DNA of 64,000 bases from Cylindrodendrum hubeiense. Its lineage: Eukaryota > Ascomycota > Sordariomycetes > Hypocreales > Nectriaceae. Below are positions 56,913-64,000 of this stretch, piece by piece; position 1 is the first letter of the stretch, and every line of letters begins with the position of its first letter. A program made the translations under genes and the position numbers. The notes under the pieces were generated by a model that saw only the letters and a program-made list of their open reading frames with translations, ran no database searches and had not been told where the DNA came from. The stretch covers positions 16,099-80,098 of the forward strand of contig JAANBB010000157.1 of the NCBI GenBank assembly GCA_014621425.1, in the 5' to 3' direction.

Positions 56913-59083
56913 ATGGCTTCCACAGCTACCATGGCTTCTTCCACCTTGGTGCACCAGAGCCCTTCTATCGCCATCGACATGTCCTTCGACAGCTCCAAAA
57001 CTACCGGCGACGCGCGACGCCAGCGCCAGCGCCACCGTCCCCGAGCTTCGCGATCCCGACTACGTCAGCGCCGTCCTGCAACTGACTGCGGGCCGCACCG
57101 AGTGCCAGCTAGACGACGACCTCGTAGCAAAAGCCAATGCGCTGGGCATCTCCGCCGCAGCAGCCACCGAGAAGCGCATCACGTCCAGCGTCGAGTCGGC
57201 GTCAACCGTGTACAATGCACGCACCTTTTCCATGCTCTCGGGTGGATCTACGAGCACCGCTCTGACCGCACACTCATCGCTGTTCGCACCGACGACACCC
57301 GACCTAGGACTCGCCAGCGCCCGAGAATCCAAGGACCTCAACTTCGCCCAGTACGACAGATATTTGTCTATAATTGATCCTCACCACAACCCCAGCAAGT
57401 TCCTCAAGGAACCCACCCAACCCGATCACGCTGCCACAAGTGTTTTTAGCGGCAAGACCAGGAGGAGCCTCTTCAGCGTCAAGTCGGGTCTCAAGAACCG
57501 TATACGATGGAGGAAGAAGACACCCCAACCCCTCGAGGTGATGATGTGTGTTGATTCCCGGTCCCCGAAGTGCGTCGTTACTTAGAGGTAATTTCTCAAT
57601 GCTGACTTGATACAGGACCTGCTATCGTTGCCGCGCCGACTTCAAGACCTCGGCTTCACTTCACAATGTTCCCTGCGGCCATACTTACTGTGCCGATTGC
57701 CTGGAATCTCTTGTTACCCAAGCGATGGTCGATGAGTCGAGCATGCCACCCCGATGCTGCGAACAGCCATTGCCAGGCACGATTATCAAGGATCTGCTGA
57801 GCCGTGATTCTCAACAAGAATTCCTCAAGGCCATCATCCAGTACGGCACACCTTGGCAAGCCAGGATATTCTGCCCCAACGCCTCGTGCGGAGAGTTTAT
57901 TCCACCACACCACAAACTGGACCACAAGCACCCGTTCAATGTAACGTGCCGCAAGTGCAACACACGCGTCTGCCTCATGTGTAAACGGGGTGCCCACCCG
58001 ACCGGTAAAAACTGCCCAGAGGACTGGGAACTGGACCATCTGATCAAGCTGGGCGGGAAGGATGGAGCAAGAAGATGTTACAAGTGTCAGAGTTTGGTCG
58101 AGATGGTTGATGGGAGCACCCAGATGAAGTGTCGTTGCAACGCTGAATTCTGCACCATCTGCTGTGGTGTGTGGGATCTCAAGACCGGATGCCCAAATTC
58201 CTGTGACTTTGAAGAAGAGTTGGAACGACGGAGAAAGGAAGAGGAGGTTCAACTGGCCCAGTACGAGGAAGAGAAGGCGGCACAGGAGGCGGCGGCGGCA
58301 ATGGCATCCGCTGAGCGTCTCGAAGCGGAGGAACGAACGAAATGCCGAGTCGAATTCCGAAACCTAGGCGAGTCGCAGACCAAGGAAATGCGACGGTTCC
58401 TGGAGTTTTCAATCAAGACCAAGGAAGCCATACATACCAGGCACGCTCAACAGAAAGTGACCTTGGCAGAAAGTCAAGCCGAGCAGGAGGAAAAGATGAA
58501 GGAGCGACATGCCAGAACGGTTGGCCACCTCGAAGACCGACAGGTGGCAGCCGAGATGGACCTACGGGGTACGTTGGAACAAAGCGAAAGGAGCGTCAAG
58601 ATCCGCCTGAAGCATATGGAAGCCTACTGCGACGGTCTGGGCCGCAACAATGGCCAGGGACCAGGCACGCTGCCACCGCGTGTGGTAACGGAGCGCGACC
58701 TTCGCGAGCTGGGCCAGCAATACAACCTTCGAGACGGCATGGATCGACTTCACCAGGCCAAGATCAACGTGATGCGAGATCGCCAGGCCAAGCGTATGGA
58801 GGAACTGGTCGATCGACAGGAGTTGGAATTTGAGAAGCTCATGGACAAGGGCCACCAAGACCAGGAAGATCTGACACTGCAAGCCGCACAAGATGACGAC
58901 ACGCACGCGAGCAGGTTCGCCTCACGGAAGGCCAAGCTCGTGCGCCGTTGGGAACTGAGCATCGAGGTCCTCCGGAAGGAGCTCGAGGCGCAGGACGGCC
59001 TCAAATATGCGCCTATCCCTACACCGGTATGGCCTGACGAAAACGACAGTGGCCTATCAGCCGCTGAGGAAATTCAGGGTTGA
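56913..59083 (+). CDS. RBR-type (RING-IBR-RING) ubiquitin-ligase-like protein with an apparent frame break
   Basis: RBR ligases pass ubiquitin through a RING2 cysteine. The model uses ATG 56913 (strong context CCGCCATGG), exon 1 to 57569 and exon 2 57616-59083 (46-bp intron joining PK to TCYRC). The coding length is 2125 nt, one too many: the frame from the ATG runs into the conserved frame only if one base near 57012-57016 is removed, giving 707 residues. Domains: RING1 from CYRC (~221) with CGHTYCADC; IBR with FCPNASC, CRKC, CLMC and GKNC; RING2 with CYKC, KCRC and FCTIC. The catalytic position of RING2, normally GCxHM, reads GSTQM (Ser ~386). A long coiled coil (~415-690, Glu/Arg/Ala-rich) follows. 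Alternatives are a sequencing error or a poorly supported 97-bp intron (56949-57045). Confidence 0.8.
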
Positions 59084-59811
59084 GATGCAAGGGTGGGAAG
59101 AAAAACAATAACGGACAGTATACCTCGACGACGGACTAATACGTTTGGACATCTCACGGCCGTATGGTGGCCTTGTCATTGGGCATTATTTGGGGTTCCC
59201 TGGATCTATGGCTGTCTCGGAGCGGCCTAATTCGTTACGACTATCCTCGATTTTCCTTTTTAAATCGTTTTGCAGCATGATACCTGGCGGGTCAGCCATG
59301 GGAGGCCGGCAATTTTTGGCATTATATTCCATTTCCTTTGTTCAATGCTTTTTAGAAGCACAACTATCATCGGCCTCATCGGCATGATTGCATCATCTTT
59401 CTTATATCTTTATTTAACCCTTGTGGAACTCTGGACGATAAAATAGGGGGACGAGGAGAGGAGTAGCTAGTTTTTCATGACAGCGGGCTCGTCTAATTGA
59501 TGAGTTGGTTGGATATTGAAGCAGATGGCGGCAAGGGTTTTCTTTTCATCAACTTCTTATTATATATTTACCTTAGATGAGCTGCTGGCCCTTTGATGAT
59601 GAAGGAGCGTTTGCTTGTACATACCCCACAGATATTCGTACTGCGTCATGATAGATTGGAGATTCAGATCAAATGAAGAGGTTGAGATGTGAACCCTGCT
59701 TCGCGTATTGCCGTGTTTCGTGATGAGAAGATCTAAGGGAGATGGCCAGATAGGGTCAGAGTGACTAGGATTCTCCGGGATACTTGGTTATTAAAGTCGA
59801 ACGGAGAAGGA
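59084..59811. other. 3' region of the RBR gene
   Basis: Presumed 3' untranslated region, then non-coding DNA up to MITE copy 3. No gene is recognised. Confidence 0.5.
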
Positions 59812-59819
59812 TAGTTCCG

Positions 59820-60025
59820 GAGTATTGCTATTCTCACGCAAAAAAGGGGACAAATTCTAGCAATAATGAATTGCATCCTCTCCAACAAGTAAAGGATATC
59901 ATGACTTATTTCATGCTGATCGGTGAACCTTCAGTTATGTTTATTTTATTTTTATTTGTTCTCTTCAATCTATGTATAATTTGCATACCTTATCTGGTAT
60001 CTGATGCGTGCGAATAGCAACACTC
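59820..60025 (-). mobile_element. MITE copy 3 (hAT-like) with a perfect 8-bp target duplication
   Basis: 206 bp. Termini are GAGTATTGCTATTCTCACGC then A on the left and, read in reverse, GAGTGTTGCTATTCGCACGC then A on the right: 19 of 21 match. The element is flanked by identical 8-mers TAGTTCCG at 59812-59819 and 60026-60033. An 8-bp duplication is the rule for hAT transposons. AT-rich interior with no coding capacity. Orientation is set by the TCAGATA that follows the end at 60025, matching the left side of copy 1. Confidence 0.88.
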
Positions 60026-60354
60026 TAGTTCCGACGAAACGACACTGCTACGGTTACTCTACGGGTACTGCAATTTACCCCAAACCCCGGAGTTTGTCAG
60101 AGCTGCCAAGACTAACATACGCGTAATCGTCAAGATGAGTATATACATATTGCGCATTCACATGAAGCTAAGCGGAATACACTGGTCAGGGGCGTTTCCA
60201 GGCAATGGGATGCTGACCCGTTTACGGGAGTCGATTGGACAGCACAGGCAAAAGTCTCCGATCAGAGCATTGACGTTTTCTGACGTTTTCTGTTGTTTCC
60301 ACGTTCGCACAGCTCTCTCATGAGACAGCGCGGTCTCGGGAAACGGAGAGACGT

Positions 60355-60396
60355 GCAGCATGCAGCATGCAGCACGCAGCACGCAGCACGCAGCTG
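60355..60396. repeat. 7-bp tandem repeat (GCAGCAY)
   Basis: Six consecutive heptamers: two GCAGCAT, three GCAGCAC and a final GCAGCTG. Confidence 0.9.
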
Positions 60397-61855
60397 AGGA
60401 GCGGAGTCTGTTGTGAAACAGTCCGTGAGCATAAGAACATGCGGGCTCCATTGTTGCGCGTATACGGTGCTATATCTCCATTAGTATAGATGTATGGACC
60501 CTTATCATGGCGGAGTTGTTGGGAGCCTGTCTCCGGGTTGAGATTTCAGGTTGTCGAGTTGAAGAGAGGCAATGGCGGAGAGGACCATAGACTCATAGCT
60601 TTCTGGGTATAGAGTAGATGTAGTTCATCAAGGAACTTGACAAGGGCACTGTAGACAGATTCAAGTCGCGATTTACGGTCAAGTTTAATGGTGATTCTAC
60701 GGGGTTCCTTCTGCCCCCCTCTTGTGCGTGATTACCTGTCTTTACCCGGGTCTAGACCGCCGGAACAGTTTGACTGAATCGGCAATACTTTTCTTTTGCG
60801 GTTTAGTCGGAGGCAACGGGTAGCAACCGTAGGAATGACACACAGGAAGATGAACAGGGTTTCCCGGTAATGGTTGAGGAAACCATGCAAACCTCGCTTC
60901 ACAAACGTGGAAACAAAGAACTAACGCCGGAGCGCGCACACTCTGACTCACGAGTCACATACTGTACGTACACAAACCCACGGCAACCCACAGGATAGCA
61001 CGGCAGATTCCAAGGGATATAGCAGCATTGTTTTCGATACCAGGCTCAAGAATACGCCGGCAAGCAGGTGCAGAGCTACACAGCACACAAAATGGGGTGA
61101 CATAATTACCCACCTACCCCATGGAGTAAGTTGACCTAGTAGGGATCCTCATGTACGGGAATACACATGAATAAAGCAATAAAAACATTGAAAACCGTTT
61201 GCCACGGACATGATGGTTTATGCCTTAACCCTAATTAAAACAATTTATTTGCTCATTTCATGGGTCTGTATTAGGGTTGTAGCCTTTGTGGTGTGCGGTG
61301 CATTCTTTCAGGCGCTTGGCCAGCTCCTGCGGTGCCCAACTCGGTGGATACAAACGACGCGGTGTGACTGTGTGCGCAGTGACAGGTAGAGTTGCGCACG
61401 GCATCTTGTACCACAACGCAACGTCTCACTGGACCAGGCTCTGTGTACAACGCATCACAACAAACAAGGCCCTGTTCGACGTGGTGGGATTGCGTTGCCT
61501 AACTGTATGAATACCACCTAGGTCGAGAAAGAACAAACCCAAAAGATGGGAAGAGGCGGAAAAAACTCTAAGCTCTAGCACGCAACATCTGATGCCGAAC
61601 CCCTGGTTCCAGCTTGTCCATGGATGCCCAGTCTTGCGCCGCCCATCCCTATTCTCAACCCCCACTCTTTGCGGTCCTCATTCTGCGTGCCTGCTGTTTG
61701 TAGCGCTCCTCGCCGATCCTCAACTCACTCGGGCCAAGTGATAATTAACCCCCTTTTGTAGCGCTGGTGGGGTTGTTCTAGAGTTTGGGAGGGTTTTCGT
61801 ATCCGCAGATGAGGGTTTGTTCGGGACGTACGGACCGCCGGACTACACGGCGAAG

Positions 61856-61872
61856 GTGGCTGATGCAGCCAC
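61856..61872 (+). repeat. Hairpin repeat, copy A
   Basis: GTGGCTGATGCAGCCAC, with a 7-bp inverted repeat around ATG. The same 17 bp recur at 62679-62695, and similarity continues downstream (CATCCAAAACGACAA here). Confidence 0.8.
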
Positions 61873-61894
61873 ATCCAAAACGACAACGGTCTGC

Positions 61895-61930
61895 AACGGC
61901 AGCGGCAGCGGCAGCGGCAATGGCAACGGC
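61895..61930. repeat. (GGCAGC)n microsatellite
   Basis: Six to seven hexamer units, GGCAGC then GGCAAT and GGCAAC variants. Confidence 0.85.
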
Positions 61931-61938
61931 GAGGGACC

Positions 61939-62001
61939 TTTGAACTGTACTTTGAACTGTAGGTACTTTGAACCGTAGGTAGGTAGGTACTTTGAACTGT
62001 A
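61939..62001. repeat. Four copies of TTTGAACYGTA
   Basis: Copies begin at 61939, 61951, 61967 and 61991 (the third reads TTTGAACCGTA), with GGTA-rich linkers of growing length between them. Confidence 0.85.
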
Positions 62002-62678
62002 CTCTGTACTTCATCCGGCTTGATTGCTTATCTGTGTCTTCTTACCTAGTTACGTCTCCTGGGTTTCTAATACAGTGCCAAATAACTGTTCATCTGAGTC
62101 CGATGCACTAGACGAACTAATGTTGCTTTCCCCATCGTTAACTATGCCTACATCATTAGAAAACATCTCTTTAGCTTCTTGGGGTAGGTTGTCGACGCAA
62201 CTCCGAAGCTCAAGATTGGAGGTGGTTGTCTGTTTGTGTTGTTGAGATTAGAGACAAGCCGTTGAACCGGGAGTGAATAATGGGTCAACATGCTACTATG
62301 ACTTGGTTGGCATTTGAGAAGCTAACAATAGGAGTCCACATACAAACCCGTCGCCTGCATCGTCAGGCACCCATTGGGTAAAATAATAGCGGCCAACCCC
62401 CAGTTCGATAGGCTCACCTGGTTAATTCTCTGGGATATCAGAAACAAACCGATGACGCGCGTAGGCATCGAGCCGGGCTTTGGTGCATCGCCGATCAAGT
62501 ATCATCCAAACATCGCCAATGCACCGGATTTGAGATTTTCGCCAGGCCTGGATGACCCAACTGATGAATTCGTCACAAGCAGTTTGCACACCGAAATTTG
62601 AAAGCCAACTGGTACCAATAGCATAGTTGCTGTACTGTGTAAGTGATGGATGTCTGGGATGTATGGTCTACGACGAGA

Positions 62679-62695
62679 GTGGCTGATGCAGCCAC
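62679..62695 (+). repeat. Hairpin repeat, copy B
   Basis: Second copy of GTGGCTGATGCAGCCAC, followed by CATTTAAAACAGCAA, which matches the sequence after copy A with mostly C-to-T type changes. A GGACAGGGA tandem repeat follows at about 62727-62750. Confidence 0.8.
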
Positions 62696-64000
62696 ATTTA
62701 AAACAGCAAAGGTAGGTGGAGGACGTGGAGGACAGGGAGGACAGGGAGGACATAAATGGGTTAGTTCGAAGTCGTGTCACGCTGCTCGCCAAGGTGATAA
62801 ACGTTGGACCAGTGAAATACTGGGGAGGCGTTGCGTTTGGACCATTCGGGACATGGACACGAAGACAGCACACTCTACAGATCTGTACCTATTCTCGTCC
62901 TCCCGTGTTGTTCTCCCGTGATGTTGCAGGTATTCGCACTTTGTACACGCAGCAGGCGGTCCATCGGGAAATTCTCCCACTAGATACGGCGGGATCCTGC
63001 AGAATGCAACGGTCCTCACTGTGCCTCTTTGACCAAAACATGCATGCTCTACAGACTAGTTTCCGTCTGCTGCCCCTGTCCGGGTGGCTGTTTGTCTTGC
63101 TCTCCGCGCCCGTCCGTCCCCCGTCTGCCGTCGGATCCTCGGATGCTACGCTCCCCGATGATACCTACCGCGACGGGCAGCACACATCAACCCATGGCAG
63201 GGGACACCTGGGTGATTTTCAGCCTCAACTGCTGGACGTTGACACGACCCGGGTGCGCTTGGGCTGGCTCCTCCCAGTAGCACATGGCTAAGAAAGTCTC
63301 CTGTCGCTTTGACATGGGCGTCGTCGACATTTGCCAAGTAGACCCGAGGCCGGCGGAGGGGCGGCAGCGTAGGGGCGGCGGCGTCATCATCGGCAGTGGC
63401 AGGCACTGCGTCTTGTCAGGTACGGTGGCCGCGCCTAAAAAGCGCCCGAACGGGCCCTAGACTCAGCCACGGCGAGGTGCTGTGGATGTCTCGGCTCAGG
63501 GGCCTGCGGGGGAGGGGGAGGGCCTAGGGCGAGTGGCCAGTGACCAGTGGCCGCCCTCCACCGCGCGCTGAACGGGTGTTTTGGGTGTTGTGGGTGTTTT
63601 GGATGCTTTGGGTGTCAAACCACCCACGGCGTGGTGGCCCCTGCTAGGCCAGGCTAGGTGCAGTGCTGGAGGCACCTGAACGGCGCAGAAAGCCGTTTGG
63701 CATCAAAATCGGGGTGGGCAATCGGGCAATCGACGCCTGGACAGGTACGGAGTACAGCAGGTACCAATCACTGTACCGTACCTCCACAGTGCCTCAGCAG
63801 GTACCTACATATTTACGACACTCCCTATTAACCTGGGGCCCCGTTCGTCATCCCTCGCCCGCAGCCGCCGCTCAGCCACATCAGCCCAATTTCTTTCCCT
63901 CGCCCACTCCACCCTCCACCTCCACCCTCGTCCACCCACCAGATCCCATCAAGTTCCCCATCCTTTTTGGGCGTTTGTCTGGCCGTCCATCTTTCGACTT

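Larger units (their letters stand above)
60026..64000. other. Gene-free region; right edge probably a promoter
   Basis: No supported coding region over about 4 kb. Several short tandem repeats and one direct repeat carrying a hairpin are listed separately. From about 63850 to the edge the sequence is strongly pyrimidine-rich (many CCTC and CCAC runs), like the leaders of the other genes, which suggests a plus-strand gene starting just beyond the window. Confidence 0.5.

Noticed and set aside
62716..63291. 191-codon plus-strand open frame
   Set aside because: Starts in a GGACAGGGA repeat and has no recognisable protein features.

Overview
The window is fungal nuclear DNA, almost certainly a filamentous ascomycete (Pezizomycotina, most likely Sordariomycetes). 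The evidence is short GT-AG introns (47 to 136 bp), monocistronic genes on both strands, single-copy eukaryotic housekeeping genes, and a RID/Masc1-type cytosine methyltransferase, a family known only from filamentous fungi. No tRNA, rRNA or CRISPR array was recognised. One base is unresolved (N at 7485).

Layout. 0.8-1.7 kb: eIF4E (+). 2.2-4.2 kb: ACSF3-like acyl/malonyl-CoA synthetase (-). 5.2-6.5 kb: four-exon predicted membrane protein of unknown function (+). 6.5-9.1 kb: gene-free, rich in short tandem repeats. 9.1-15.4 kb: SEN1 RNA/DNA helicase (-). 16.6-18.1 kb: HhH-GPD DNA glycosylase (-), divergent from the RID-type DNA methyltransferase at 19.3-21.3 kb (+), followed by a UPF1-like SF1 helicase at 22.1-24.6 kb (+). 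24.6-28.2 kb: gene-free. 28.2-30.2 kb: C2H2 zinc-finger protein with an N-terminal membrane anchor (+). 30.8-31.7 kb: exosome subunit RRP40 (-), divergent from the ribosome-associated Hsp70 SSZ1 at 32.1-34.0 kb (+). 34.3-35.8 kb: NT-C2 (EEIG1/EHBP1-type) protein (-). 35.8-40.7 kb: gene-free. 40.7-43.4 kb: RNase P/MRP subunit POP1 (+). 43.8-44.3 kb: GFA/CENP-V-type zinc protein (+). 44.6-45.7 kb: EAF elongation factor (-). 46.9-48.8 kb: 611-residue protein of unknown function (+). 48.8-56.9 kb: gene-free with minisatellites. 56.9-59.1 kb: RBR-type ubiquitin-ligase-like protein (+). 59.1-64 kb: gene-free, probably ending in the promoter of a gene outside the window.

Many of the genes serve RNA and translation: eIF4E, SEN1, RRP40, SSZ1, POP1 and EAF. 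The most unusual part is 16.3-25.3 kb. There a DNA glycosylase, a RID-type methyltransferase and an SF1 helicase sit side by side, flanked by two copies of a small inverted-repeat transposable element; a third copy, with a perfect 8-bp target duplication, lies at 59.8 kb. The methyltransferase frame is interrupted by a single TAG where a TGG codon would be expected. Other notable points are a membrane-anchored zinc-finger factor and an RBR protein that lacks the catalytic RING2 cysteine and has an apparent one-base frame break near its start.
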